Source: Pseudolysobacter sp964466115
GTDB lineage: Bacteria > Pseudomonadota > Gammaproteobacteria > Xanthomonadales > Rhodanobacteraceae
DNA length: 64,000 nucleotides
Assembly: GCA_964466115.1 (NCBI GenBank)
Contig: CAYXMH010000001.1
Span: forward strand, 248,001-312,000
Reading direction: 5' to 3'
Part shown: positions 32,840-41,651 of the stretch, piece by piece
Numbering within the stretch: the first letter of the stretch is position 1
How the letters are laid out: each line of letters begins with the position of its first letter
The notes under the pieces: generated by a model
What the model saw: the letters and a program-made list of their open reading frames with translations, nothing else
Databases searched by the model: none
Told to the model about the DNA's origin: nothing
Made by a program: the position numbers and the translations under genes

Positions 32840-33964
32840 TTACAACGTCTCTATCAAATGCCGACCATGCCGAGCTCCGATCAAACCCGCCACCGCGCAC
32901 CCGGCCAAGGCAAAATCGGCGGCGGCCATTTCACGGACTAAATCGGCAAAACCGGTTTTCGGTTTCCAGCCGAGCTTTTCATGGGCCAAACTGGCGTCGC
33001 CAAGCAACGTCTCAACTTCCGCCGGACGGTAATACTGCGGGTGAATGCGCACGATCGTGGTACCGACTTTTAGCTTAACCACCGGATTATTGATCGCACT
33101 CACCACGCCCTGTTCTTCGACACCATTACCACGCCATTCCATTTCCACACCCATCTCGCGCGCCGACAGGGTTACAAACTCGCGCACGGAATGCTGCATA
33201 CCCGTGGCAATCACAAAATCTTGTGGCTGGTCCTGCTGCAGCATCAACCACTGCATCTCAACATAATCGCGCGCATGGCCCCAATCGCGCCGCGCATCGA
33301 GATTGCCCAGGTACAGGCAATTCTGCAATCCATGGCAAATACGCGCCAACCCACGCGTGATTTTTCGCGTGACAAACGTCTCGCCACGAATGGGCGATTC
33401 GTGATTAAACAAAATGCCATTGCACGCATATATCCCATAGGCCTCGCGATAGTTCACGGTGATCCAATACGCGTACAACTTCGCCACGCCATACGGTGAA
33501 CGCGGGTAAAACGGGGTCTTTTCAGTTTGCGGTGTTTCTCGCACTAAGCCGTACAACTCTGACGTCGAAGCCTGATAAAAACGACAACTCTTAGCCAACC
33601 CCAAAATGCGCATCGCTTCCAAAATCCGCAATGTGCCGATGCCATCGGCATTGGCGGTATATTCCGGCTCTTCAAACGACACCGCGACATGGCTTTGCGC
33701 GGCCAGGTTGTAAATTTCATGCGGTTGGACTTGCTGGACCACGCGCACCAAACTGGTGGAATCGGTCAAATCCGCGTAATGCAAAGCGACTTTGGGCACC
33801 ACTTCATCCAGTTCATGGTAAAGATGATCAATACGCTCGGTGTTAAATGAGGAGGCGCGGCGCTTGATACCATGAACCTCATACCCTTTTGCCAGCAACA
33901 ATTCGGCGAGGTAGGCCCCATCCTGGCCGGTGATCCCGGTGATTAATGCGCGCTTTAATGTCAT
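32840..33964 (-). CDS. gmd: GDP-mannose 4,6-dehydratase
   Basis: Converts GDP-D-mannose to GDP-4-keto-6-deoxymannose, the precursor of GDP-fucose and GDP-rhamnose. The 374-residue protein shows the NADP site GITGQDGAYLAELLL, the Gmd-specific GIKRRASSFNTERIDHLY, the catalytic YxxxK in PRSPYGVAKLYAYW, and NHESPIRGETFVTRKI. Complete. A fucose-synthase-like gene lies 22 kb away at 56214. slyX follows it directly. Confidence 0.96.
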   Translation of the reverse strand: MTLKRALITGITGQDGAYLAELLLAKGYEVHGIKRRASSFNTERIDHLYHELDEVVPKVALHYADLTDSTSLVRVVQQVQPHEIYNLAAQSHVAVSFEEPEYTANADGIGTLRILEAMRILGLAKSCRFYQASTSELYGLVRETPQTEKTPFYPRSPYGVAKLYAYWITVNYREAYGIYACNGILFNHESPIRGETFVTRKITRGLARICHGLQNCLYLGNLDARRDWGHARDYVEMQWLMLQQDQPQDFVIATGMQHSVREFVTLSAREMGVEMEWRGNGVEEQGVVSAINNPVVKLKVGTTIVRIHPQYYRPAEVETLLGDASLAHEKLGWKPKTGFADLVREMAAADFALAGCAVAGLIGARHGRHLIETL

Positions 33965-34034
33965 CGTCTCGTTGCTTCCCAGGTATTTACTTAATTGTTG
34001 AATAAAATTTTACCGGTAGTTTATATAAGTGAAT

Positions 34035-35381
34035 TTATATAGGCGGGCACTGCAGCGTACGGCCACGGCCAATGCCGTAATAGGCCAAACCCGCGGCTTC
34101 TACTGCGTTAGGCTCATAAATATTACGGCCATCAAAAATCGCAGGGGTACGCAAAGAAGATTTAATGCGGGCGAAATCCGGACTCCAGAATGCCTTCCAT
34201 TCCGTGACCAATACCAGAACATCGGCACCGTTAAGCGCCTCATAAGCCTCTTCGCACAGCACCAAGTCCGAACGTGGACCATACAACCGCGCGGCCTCCT
34301 CACACGCCACCGGGTCGAAAGCCCGCACTGTAGCTCCCGCCGCCCATAAGCGCTCCAGCAATTGCCGGCTGGGAGCGGCCCGCATATCGTCGGTGTTGGG
34401 CTTAAACGCCAAGCCCCACAGCGCAATCGTCTTGCCGCTGATCGCGCCATCAAAATGGCGTTCGATCAAATGATAAAGTTTGTTCTTTTGCTCGTTATTC
34501 ACCGTTTCTACGGCATCGAGCAACCGCGCATGATAGCCATGCACATGCGCGATACGCTCCAGCGCTTGCACATCCTTTGGAAAACAAGAACCACCGTAGC
34601 CAGCGCCGGGGTAGATAAACGAATAGCCGATGCGAGGATCGGAACCAATGCCGTGTCGCACCAATTCGATATCCGCGCCCACGTGTTCGGCGATATTGGC
34701 CATTTCGTTCATGAAGCTGATCTTCGTCGCGAGCATCGCGTTGGCCGCGTATTTGGTCAACTCCGCCGAACGCACATCCATCAGCACCACTCTTTCGTGG
34801 TTACGATTGAATGGGGCATACAGCGTTTTAAGGCGCTCAATCGCGCGCTGACTGTCCGAACCGATAACAATGCGATCCGGGCGCATGCAATCTTTGATCG
34901 CATCGCCTTCTTTCAAAAACTCCGGATTGGAGACAACGTCAAAATCGGTAACGACACCGCGCAGGGCGAGTTCGCCAGCAACGGTGGCGCGCACTCGATC
35001 CGCCGTCCCAACAGGAACGGTAGATTTATTCACAATTACTGCATATTCACTAAGATAACGGCCAATATCTCGCGCAACGGCAAGGACGTGCGATAAATCG
35101 GCGCTGCCGTCTTCATCCGGCGGAGTGCCTACGGCAATAAACAACACCTGGCCATGCGCGATCGCCGGTGCGATTTCGGTGGTGAAACGCAAGCGGCCCG
35201 CCTGGTAGTTGTCTTGCACCAGTTCAGGAAGGCCCGGTTCAAAGATCGGAATCTGCCCCTGATTTAAACGGTCAATTTTGCTCGCATCGATATCGACGCA
35301 AACCACGTCGTTTCCGACCTCGGCCAAACACGTGCCGGTGACCAAACCCACATAGCCGGTGCCGAAGATAGTGATCTTCAT
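34035..35381 (-). CDS. ugd: UDP-glucose 6-dehydrogenase
   Basis: Oxidises UDP-glucose to UDP-glucuronate for surface polysaccharides. The 448-residue protein has the N-terminal NAD site IFGTGYVGLVTG, IFEPGLPELV, NKSTVPVGTAD, SNPEFLKEGDAI, the catalytic cysteine in GYGGSCFPKD, and the C-terminal GLAFKPNTDDMR. It lies 70 bp upstream of gmd on the same strand, suggesting a nucleotide-sugar operon. Confidence 0.96.
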   Translation of the reverse strand: MKITIFGTGYVGLVTGTCLAEVGNDVVCVDIDASKIDRLNQGQIPIFEPGLPELVQDNYQAGRLRFTTEIAPAIAHGQVLFIAVGTPPDEDGSADLSHVLAVARDIGRYLSEYAVIVNKSTVPVGTADRVRATVAGELALRGVVTDFDVVSNPEFLKEGDAIKDCMRPDRIVIGSDSQRAIERLKTLYAPFNRNHERVVLMDVRSAELTKYAANAMLATKISFMNEMANIAEHVGADIELVRHGIGSDPRIGYSFIYPGAGYGGSCFPKDVQALERIAHVHGYHARLLDAVETVNNEQKNKLYHLIERHFDGAISGKTIALWGLAFKPNTDDMRAAPSRQLLERLWAAGATVRAFDPVACEEAARLYGPRSDLVLCEEAYEALNGADVLVLVTEWKAFWSPDFARIKSSLRTPAIFDGRNIYEPNAVEAAGLAYYGIGRGRTLQCPPI

Positions 35382-35465
35382 CGTGATGTCACAGGTAGTT
35401 GAATCTCGTTGGTAACAGCCGATGTTATCGCTGGCGAGTTATCGGTGCCACTTTTTTGTTGCCCC

Positions 35466-35500
35466 AAAACGAAAAGGGCGCGTCAATCAACGACGCGCCC
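35466..35500 (-). terminator. Rho-independent terminator of the FKBP gene
   Basis: On the minus strand, a perfect 9-bp stem GGGCGCGTC/GACGCGCCC with a 7-base loop (35476-35500) is followed by TTTTCGTTTT. It lies 18 bases past the stop codon of the isomerase gene. Confidence 0.9.
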
Positions 35501-35518
35501 TTGCGTTAAACGATGGGC

Positions 35519-36367
35519 TTACTTCTTATCGCCATCCTTAGACGCCGCCGGCTTAGCCGCTGCCGGGGCTTTTTCGCCGCCTTCGGGTTTCGCTGCTGGT
35601 GCTGGTTGTTCGATGCTGACGAGCTCAACATCAAAAATCAGCGCGGCGTTGGGTCCAATCGGACCTGGAGCGTGGTCGGCGTAGGCCAAGTTGGAAGGAA
35701 TGTACAACTTATACTTCGAACCAACCGACATTAATTGCAGCGCCTCGGTCCAGCCAGGAATTACGCCGCTGACCGGGAACGTGGCCGGTCCGCCGTGATC
35801 GGCGCTGGCGTCGAACTTGGTGCCGTCCACTTTGGTGCCGACGTAGCTGACTTTCACGGTATCGGTGGCTTTTGGCTTCGGTCCCGTCGCATCTTTTACG
35901 ATCTCATACTGCAGGCCAGAGGCGGTGGTTTTCACGCCCGCTTTGCTCTTGTTTTTAGCAAGGAAGTCTTCGCTTTCTTTTTTGTTCTTTTCAGCGGCTT
36001 CTTTTTCTTTCGTTGCCTGTTTGGCTTGAAGCTTCTGCATGAAATCTTGGCGAACTTTAACCGCTTCGTCTTGGGTTAATTCGGTTTTATCGCCTTTCAT
36101 CGAGGCTTGTAACGCCTGAATGACGACCGCAAGATCAATTTCTTCTTTGATCTGGCCTAGGCTGCGCCCGAGATCCATACCAACCATATAACTGATATTG
36201 TGCTTGTCGGCGACCACTTGCTTGCCGCTGTCAGCCGGCTTTGCCGCTTCAACTTTCTTTTCGGCGCCAGCCGCTGGCGCTGGATCGGCTGCGAAGCTGG
36301 TACCAGCGCCGCCAATCAGCGCCGATATGGCAACCGCCACCAGGGTTTTACGTAACGAAGAATTCAT
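35519..36367 (-). CDS. FKBP-type peptidyl-prolyl isomerase, periplasmic (FkpA/Mip-like)
   Basis: Exported prolyl isomerase/chaperone of 282 residues. The ATG at 36367 follows AGGAG and gives a signal peptide ending in SFAAD. An Ala/Pro/Lys linker leads to the FKBP N-terminal dimerisation domain (NISYMVGMDLGRSLGQ), a charged helix, then the FKBP domain (VKVSYVGTKVDGTKFDAS, IPGWTEALQLMSVGSKYKLYIPSNLAY, GPNAALIFDVELV). The C-terminal ~30 residues are another Ala/Pro/Lys-rich tail. It may be FkpA, Mip or FklB type; the signal peptide excludes a purely cytoplasmic role. Confidence 0.92.
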   Translation of the reverse strand: MNSSLRKTLVAVAISALIGGAGTSFAADPAPAAGAEKKVEAAKPADSGKQVVADKHNISYMVGMDLGRSLGQIKEEIDLAVVIQALQASMKGDKTELTQDEAVKVRQDFMQKLQAKQATKEKEAAEKNKKESEDFLAKNKSKAGVKTTASGLQYEIVKDATGPKPKATDTVKVSYVGTKVDGTKFDASADHGGPATFPVSGVIPGWTEALQLMSVGSKYKLYIPSNLAYADHAPGPIGPNAALIFDVELVSIEQPAPAAKPEGGEKAPAAAKPAASKDGDKK

Positions 36368-36583
36368 GTGTGCTCCTGAAATAGTGAAAAATGCCGGCCA
36401 TAAAGGGCTTGACGTCATCGCTTATCTGGATTTTAACAGCCAGTTCGGGATGCGGGGCGGCGTATTGTGGCGAGGTCCGGGTTTGAAGGCAAACAATCTC
36501 TTTAAACACCAGGCGATAAAGACCCGTGACTTCCAAGTTGGTTCCCGCATCAGCTGCACAACGCGATTTGCTAAACTACCCAA

Positions 36584-38464
36584 ATGCTGAAATTCTCCGA
36601 TATCGCACTAAGACGCGGCCCCAATTTACTGTTTTCTAAGGCTAATTTTTCTTTGCACGCGTGCTGGCGTGTGGGGATCACTGGCCGCAATGGATCCGGT
36701 AAGTCCAGTTTGTTGGCTTTGATTAGTGGGGAGTTGTCTCCCGATGCCGGTGAATTCGACCGTCCGCGCAACTGGATTCTGGCGCACGTGCGCCAAGAAA
36801 CCCCAGCGCTTACCACCAGCGCCATCGACTACGTACTCGATGGAGACAGCGAATGGAGAGCGTTGGAAAGTGAGCTGCAAATTGCGGAGGATGCCCACCA
36901 GGGTGAACGCATAGCGGCTTTGCACGAGCGCATGGCGGCGATTGACGGGTATAGCGCGCGGGCGCGGGCGGCTCGCCTATTACATGGCTTGGGGTTTAAG
37001 CCGGAAGATGCCACCCGCCGCGTTTGCGATTTCTCCGGCGGTTGGCGCATGCGCTTGAACTTGGCCACGGCGTTGATGTGCCGCTCGGATTTGCTGCTCT
37101 TGGACGAACCGACGAATCATCTCGATCTTGATGCGGTGCTGTGGTTGGAAACCTGGCTGCGGTCGTACCCGGGTACGTTATTATTGATTTCTCACGATCG
37201 AGAATTTCTCGATGCCGTGGTGACGCACGTGCTTAACATTGATCAAGACGGCGTCGAATTATTTGCCGGCAATGTCAGTGGTTACGAGCACAAACGCTCC
37301 GAGCGGCTCGCACAGCAACAATCGCTGTTGGAAAAACAAACTCGCGAACGCGCCCATCTGGAAAGTTTCGTTGAACGTTTTCGCGCCAAGGCCAGTAAAG
37401 CCCGTCAAGCGCAAAGCCGAATCAAGGCATTGGAGCGAATGACCGACTTGGCGCCGATCCGCGCCGCATCGCCGATCCAGTTTCAATTTCGTGCACCGAT
37501 AACGTTACCGAATCCGCTGCTGGTCTTGGATCAAGTTGCAGCCGGCTACGGCGAACGGCGCGTGTTGGACGCCATCAAGTTTCGCCTTGCCCCGAGCGAC
37601 CGCATCGCACTGTTAGGCGCTAATGGCGCCGGAAAATCCACTTTAATAAAATTGCTCGCCAATGCGTTAAAACCCATTAGCGGTGAACGCATCGAAGCCA
37701 AAGGGCTGCGGATTGGTTATTTTGCGCAACACCAATTGGAACAGCTGGATCCTCAAGCCACCCCGGTGGAACACCTAAAACGACTCGATCCTGTTCTGGG
37801 TGAACAAGCGGCACGCGATTTTCTGGGCGGTTTTGGTTTTTCCGGCGAACGTGCGCTAATTCCAACGGCACCGTTCTCTGGCGGCGAAAAAGCACGGCTA
37901 TGCCTTGCATTAACGGTATATCAGCGCCCGAATTTGTTGTTGTTGGATGAGCCAACCAACCATCTGGATCTTGATATGCGCGAGGCACTCACGGAGGCCC
38001 TGCAAGAGTTCGACGGTGCAATGGTATTGGTCGCACACGACCGTGCCTTAATCCGCGCCTGTTGCGACGATTTGATATTGGTGCACGACGGTCGCATCAC
38101 ACCCTACGAAGGGGACTTGGACGATTATGCGCGCTTCGTGGTGCGCGCAGAATCCAGTACCAGCTCGAACCCTGCCGCCACCCCATCGCGCCGCGACGAA
38201 CGCCGCGAGCGCGCGCAGCAACGTGCACGGGTAGCGCCATTGCGTTCCGAAATTTCTAAATTAGAAAAAAAGATTTCCACTCTTTCGAAACAAATTAGCG
38301 AAATACAAGCGCGCTTATCAGATCCCGATGTATATGAATCGGAACAATCCACGCAACTGGGTAAATTGATTGAGCAGCAAACCCAACTTAACCTTGAGCT
38401 CAGTGACAGCGAACACTTGTGGATGGAGGCCCATATCGCCCTGGAGGCGGCAGAACAGCTATAA
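36584..38464 (+). CDS. yheS: ABC-F family ATPase YheS
   Basis: Soluble ATPase with two nucleotide-binding domains and no membrane part, of the ribosome-associated ABC-F group. The 626 residues contain Walker A GRNGSGKSS and GANGAGKST, signatures FSGGWRMRLN and FSGGEKARLC, and Walker B LLLLDEPTNHLD twice. The N-terminal sequence (ALRRGPNLLF... ILAHVRQETPAL... AIDYVLDGD) fits YheS rather than Uup or EttA. A coiled-coil C-terminus (~535-625) follows. sat-cysC starts 33 bases later. Confidence 0.93.
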   Translation: MLKFSDIALRRGPNLLFSKANFSLHACWRVGITGRNGSGKSSLLALISGELSPDAGEFDRPRNWILAHVRQETPALTTSAIDYVLDGDSEWRALESELQIAEDAHQGERIAALHERMAAIDGYSARARAARLLHGLGFKPEDATRRVCDFSGGWRMRLNLATALMCRSDLLLLDEPTNHLDLDAVLWLETWLRSYPGTLLLISHDREFLDAVVTHVLNIDQDGVELFAGNVSGYEHKRSERLAQQQSLLEKQTRERAHLESFVERFRAKASKARQAQSRIKALERMTDLAPIRAASPIQFQFRAPITLPNPLLVLDQVAAGYGERRVLDAIKFRLAPSDRIALLGANGAGKSTLIKLLANALKPISGERIEAKGLRIGYFAQHQLEQLDPQATPVEHLKRLDPVLGEQAARDFLGGFGFSGERALIPTAPFSGGEKARLCLALTVYQRPNLLLLDEPTNHLDLDMREALTEALQEFDGAMVLVAHDRALIRACCDDLILVHDGRITPYEGDLDDYARFVVRAESSTSSNPAATPSRRDERRERAQQRARVAPLRSEISKLEKKISTLSKQISEIQARLSDPDVYESEQSTQLGKLIEQQTQLNLELSDSEHLWMEAHIALEAAEQL

Positions 38465-38497
38465 TCCTTGGCTTCACATTCAAATAAAGCACACCCA

Positions 38498-40219
38498 ATG
38501 CCCCAGCTAATCGCTCCCCACGGTGATCGTCTCGTTAATTTGTTTTTACCCGATGCGGAACGGAGCACCGCACAACGCGAAGCCGCACATTTGCCTTCGT
38601 GGAACCTAACTGCACGTCAATTGTGCGATCTGGAATTGCTGTTGACCGGCGCATTTTCGCCGTTGTGCGGTTTTATGACGCGCGCCGACTACGAAGGGGT
38701 TTGCAGCAAGATGCGATTGGCATCGAACCTGCTCTGGCCGATACCCATCACTCTGGATGTGACGCAAGCGTTTGCCGATTCACTACACAACGCGCCCCGC
38801 ATAGCCTTGCGCGACCCCGAGGGCGTGGCCATTGCCATATTGAATGTCGAAGAGAACTGGAAGCCCGATCAGGTACAGGAAGCCAGACAAGTTTTCGGCA
38901 CAACCGATCCATTGCACCCCGGCGTAAATTACTTGCTTAACCATTGTCATCCGGTTTATTTGGGTGGCCGTGTTGAAGGCTTACAACAACCCGCGCATTA
39001 CGATTTCGGCCACTTGCGTCTAACGCCCAGCGAACTGCGTGCGCAGTTCAAAAAACTTGGTTGGCAACGCGTGGTTGCGTTTCAAACCCGCAATCCAATG
39101 CACCGAGCTCATCAGGAGCTTACGTTCCGCGCCGCGCAACTGGCAGAAGCGAATCTGCTGATCAATCCCAGCGTCGGAATGACCAAACCCGGCGATATCG
39201 ATCACTACACCCGGGTTCGCTGTTACGAAAAGTTAATCGCGCATTACCCTGAACAAACCACCATGCTAAGCCTGCTGCACCTGGCGATGCGCATGGGCGG
39301 ACCGCGCGAAGCGATGTGGCATGCGATTATTCGCAAAAATCACGGCTGCACCCACTTTATTGTGGGACGTGATCATGCCGGGCCCGGCAACAGCGCAGAT
39401 GGCACACCTTTTTATGGTCCCTACGACGCGCAAAAATTGGTTCTCGCTCATCAAGACGAGCTTGGCATCACCATGATGCCATTCCAAGAAATGGTTTATG
39501 TTGAAGAGCGCGCACAACATATCGCCGCCGATGAAGTACAGCCGGGCGAAACCATTCGCAATATTTCCGGCACGGAATTGCGCCGCCGTTTGCATGAAGG
39601 TCTTGATATTCCGGACTGGTTTACTTACCCCGAGGTGGTTGAAGAACTACGCCGTACTCATCCAGCCCGGCATAAACAGGGTTTCACGGTATTCTTTACC
39701 GGCTTATCGGGCGCCGGTAAATCCACCCTCGCTAACGCATTATTGGTGCGCTTACTGGAACTGGGTTCTCGCCCAGTCACGCTGCTCGACGGCGACATCG
39801 TGCGCAAGCACCTATCAAGCGAACTTGGCTTTTCGCGCGAGCATCGGAATCTCAATGTGCAACGAATTGCTTTTGTTGCATCGGAAATCACGAAGAACGG
39901 CGGCGTCGCAATTTGTGCGCCGATCGCCCCGTATGCAAAAGCGCGTAGCGAAGCGCGCGAAATGATCAGCTGCTATGGGCCCTTCATCGAGGTTTACATC
40001 GCTACACCCTTGGATGTTTGCGAAACGCGCGACCGCAAAGGCCTTTATGCCTTGGCACGCTCCGGAAAGCTGCAAGGGTTTACGGGCATTAGCGATCCTT
40101 ATGAAGTACCCGAACACCCGGATTTGAGAATTGATACCAGCAACATCAATCCGGACTCCGCCGTGCAACAAATTGTGCTTAAACTCGAGGCTTTTGGCTT
40201 GATTCGCCCAATCGATTAA
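38498..40219 (+). CDS. Bifunctional ATP sulfurylase / adenylylsulfate kinase
   Basis: Makes APS from sulfate and ATP, then phosphorylates it to PAPS. Fusion of 573 residues: the ATP sulfurylase part ~1-390 has QTRNPMHRAH with HxxH at 202-205 and GRDHAGPG; the APS kinase part ~395-573 has the P-loop GLSGAGKS at 402-409 and DGDIVRKHLS. Both active sites look complete. I chose the ATG at 38498 (MPQLIAPHG); a TTG 30 bases upstream is less likely. PAPS may feed sulfate reduction or sulfation; no cysH or sulfotransferase is near. Its stop codon overlaps that of the convergent gpx gene. Confidence 0.95.
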   Translation: MPQLIAPHGDRLVNLFLPDAERSTAQREAAHLPSWNLTARQLCDLELLLTGAFSPLCGFMTRADYEGVCSKMRLASNLLWPIPITLDVTQAFADSLHNAPRIALRDPEGVAIAILNVEENWKPDQVQEARQVFGTTDPLHPGVNYLLNHCHPVYLGGRVEGLQQPAHYDFGHLRLTPSELRAQFKKLGWQRVVAFQTRNPMHRAHQELTFRAAQLAEANLLINPSVGMTKPGDIDHYTRVRCYEKLIAHYPEQTTMLSLLHLAMRMGGPREAMWHAIIRKNHGCTHFIVGRDHAGPGNSADGTPFYGPYDAQKLVLAHQDELGITMMPFQEMVYVEERAQHIAADEVQPGETIRNISGTELRRRLHEGLDIPDWFTYPEVVEELRRTHPARHKQGFTVFFTGLSGAGKSTLANALLVRLLELGSRPVTLLDGDIVRKHLSSELGFSREHRNLNVQRIAFVASEITKNGGVAICAPIAPYAKARSEAREMISCYGPFIEVYIATPLDVCETRDRKGLYALARSGKLQGFTGISDPYEVPEHPDLRIDTSNINPDSAVQQIVLKLEAFGLIRPID

Positions 40220-40809
40220 CGGCTCGGATTATTTTTTTTAACGTCCGGATCGGTGGCCGGTTTCTCACTCAAAAGGCTCTCGATGATGCCCTCCAACCTC
40301 GAATCATCGGGCGTTACGTTACTGGGGAAATCGGCTCTTACTTTGCCATTCCGGTCAATTACATATTTATAAAAATTCCATTCGGGATAATGTCCTTTTG
40401 ATTCATCCGCCAGGTGATCGTAAAAGGGGTGCGCCTGACCTTTTTTGACGTGCAATTTTTCAAACATGGGAAATTTCACCCCGTAGGTCAGTGTGCAGAA
40501 ATCTTTTATTTCCGCTTCCGTACCGGGCTCCTGGTTGCGAAAGTCGTTGGACGGAAACCCAATAACGCTAAAACCCCGATCGGCATACTTGTCGTGCAGT
40601 TTTTCAAGCGCTTCGTATTGCGGGGTGAAGCCGCATTTGCTCGCGGTATTGATCACTAACAAAACCTTGCCGACAAATTGATTGCATAGACTGACTGTAT
40701 CTTGTCCCGCAAGTGGGCGAAATTCCATGTTCAATAAATCACTACAGCCGAAAGCGTTGACCATAAAAATCGCAGTTGCGCATGCTAATAAGCTTCGTTT
40801 ATCCATCAT
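40216..40809 (-). CDS. Glutathione peroxidase family protein, exported
   Basis: Thiol peroxidase reducing hydroperoxides. The 197-residue protein has the catalytic Cys59 in INTASKCGFTPQY, FPSNDFRNQEPG, and the Gln/Trp-type site WNFYKYVIDRNG. An N-terminal hydrophobic segment ends NAFGC, so it may be exported and possibly lipidated at Cys22, though the lipobox is imperfect. The cysteine (rather than selenocysteine) form is usually thioredoxin-dependent. Two consecutive ATGs begin the frame. Confidence 0.9.
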   Translation of the reverse strand: MMDKRSLLACATAIFMVNAFGCSDLLNMEFRPLAGQDTVSLCNQFVGKVLLVINTASKCGFTPQYEALEKLHDKYADRGFSVIGFPSNDFRNQEPGTEAEIKDFCTLTYGVKFPMFEKLHVKKGQAHPFYDHLADESKGHYPEWNFYKYVIDRNGKVRADFPSNVTPDDSRLEGIIESLLSEKPATDPDVKKNNPSR

Positions 40810-40859
40810 ATAAACCTAACTAGCTGTAAATAAAAAGATTTTTTAAATGCGTTTGTGCA

Positions 40860-40901
40860 TTGACTTTGATAATTTTAGTGTTATAGTTAACTACAACACT
40901 A
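40860..40901 (+). promoter_or_regulatory. Promoter with palindromic YtrA-type operator
   Basis: A -35 box TTGACT (40860-40865) and a -10 box TATAGT (40882-40887) are spaced by 16 bases. A 26-base near-perfect palindrome at 40876-40901 (arms TAGTGTT and AACACTA around TAGTTAACTA, one mismatched pair) covers the -10 box. The gene cluster behind it encodes a YtrA-type GntR repressor, for which autoregulatory palindromes of this TGTT...AACA kind are known. Binding of that repressor here is inference. Confidence 0.75.
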
Positions 40902-40932
40902 TCAATACAGATCACCTACAAAGGAGGTCCCT

Positions 40933-41274
40933 ATGAACCTGTATGTTTTCACTCGATCCCTACTTGGCTTTGGTTTTTTAGCATTAATGGTTGCCCTTCT
41001 GACCGCACAACAAGTGACTTCGAACACCACTAGGCATTCAAGCGTACAACAAACACGCAGCCATATGGCTGAACCGATGCCAGCGGTAGTACTAGCCGCA
41101 GTTACGGTGCGTCCCAGCGCGGAGGAAATGATGGCTGCATTGCGTGACTCCGGTGAGGCATCGCAAACAACGCGATCGAATATCGCCAATGCGACCGCAG
41201 CGCTGCCTCGATTGATCTGGGATATGCCCTATTATTCTTTCGGTAACGTACTGCCGCGCGTAACCAAGGATTGA
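40933..41274 (+). CDS. Small single-TM protein, first gene of the YtrA/ABC operon
   Basis: Protein of 113 residues that I do not recognise. An excellent AAGGAGG lies five bases before the ATG. One hydrophobic segment (~8-27, LLGFGFLALMVALLT) could be a membrane anchor or uncleaved signal; the rest (~85 residues) is polar, Ala/Thr/Met-rich and ends in LPRLIWDMPYYSFGNVLPR. The stop codon lies two bases before the repressor ATG, so it is translated with the operon and controlled by the same operator. It could be an accessory subunit or sensor of the transporter; there is no direct evidence. Confidence 0.75.
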   Translation: MNLYVFTRSLLGFGFLALMVALLTAQQVTSNTTRHSSVQQTRSHMAEPMPAVVLAAVTVRPSAEEMMAALRDSGEASQTTRSNIANATAALPRLIWDMPYYSFGNVLPRVTKD

Positions 41275-41276
41275 AC

Positions 41277-41651
41277 ATGAGCATCACCTGGAACGACAAC
41301 TTGCCGATCTATCGCCAATTACGTGACCGCGTCGTGGCCATGATTTTGGATGGGGAACTGAAACAAGGCGATGCCCTACCGTCGGTGCGGCAAGTGGCGG
41401 CGGACTTTCAACTCAATCCGATCACGGTGTCCAAAGCCTACCAGGAGTTAGTCGATGATAATTTGGTTGAAAAACGGCGAGGTTTGGGTATGTACGTAAC
41501 CGATGGTGCGCGCGAAACGTTGCTGCTCTCTGAACGCGAACGTTTCCTGAAAGAAGAATGGCCGCAGTTATACGCGCGGCTAAAACGCATGGGCATTGAC
41601 CTGCCCATGCTGATTGCTGCGGCAGAGAAAGCGGAAGGAGCCAACCGATGA
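41277..41651 (+). CDS. GntR-family regulator, YtrA subfamily
   Basis: Predicted repressor of 124 residues. The winged-helix domain fills ~10-75 (PIYRQLRDRVVAMILDGELKQGDALPSVRQVAADFQLNPITVSKAYQEL), and the short ~45-residue helical C-terminus, without a large ligand domain, is the mark of the YtrA subfamily. AAGGA lies six bases before the ATG. It overlaps the following ABC ATPase gene by four bases (ATGA). Likely represses its own operon at the palindrome 40876-40901. Confidence 0.92.
   Translation: MSITWNDNLPIYRQLRDRVVAMILDGELKQGDALPSVRQVAADFQLNPITVSKAYQELVDDNLVEKRRGLGMYVTDGARETLLLSERERFLKEEWPQLYARLKRMGIDLPMLIAAAEKAEGANR

Noticed and set aside
36348..36536. 62-codon minus-strand frame upstream of the FKBP gene
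   Set aside because: No ribosome-binding site or family resemblance, and it overlaps the leader and start of the FKBP gene on the same strand.
40933..41651. Toxin-antitoxin reading of the small protein and the GntR regulator
   Set aside because: The regulator is a typical YtrA type and is coupled to an ABC transporter; the small protein has no toxin-like features beyond one hydrophobic segment.
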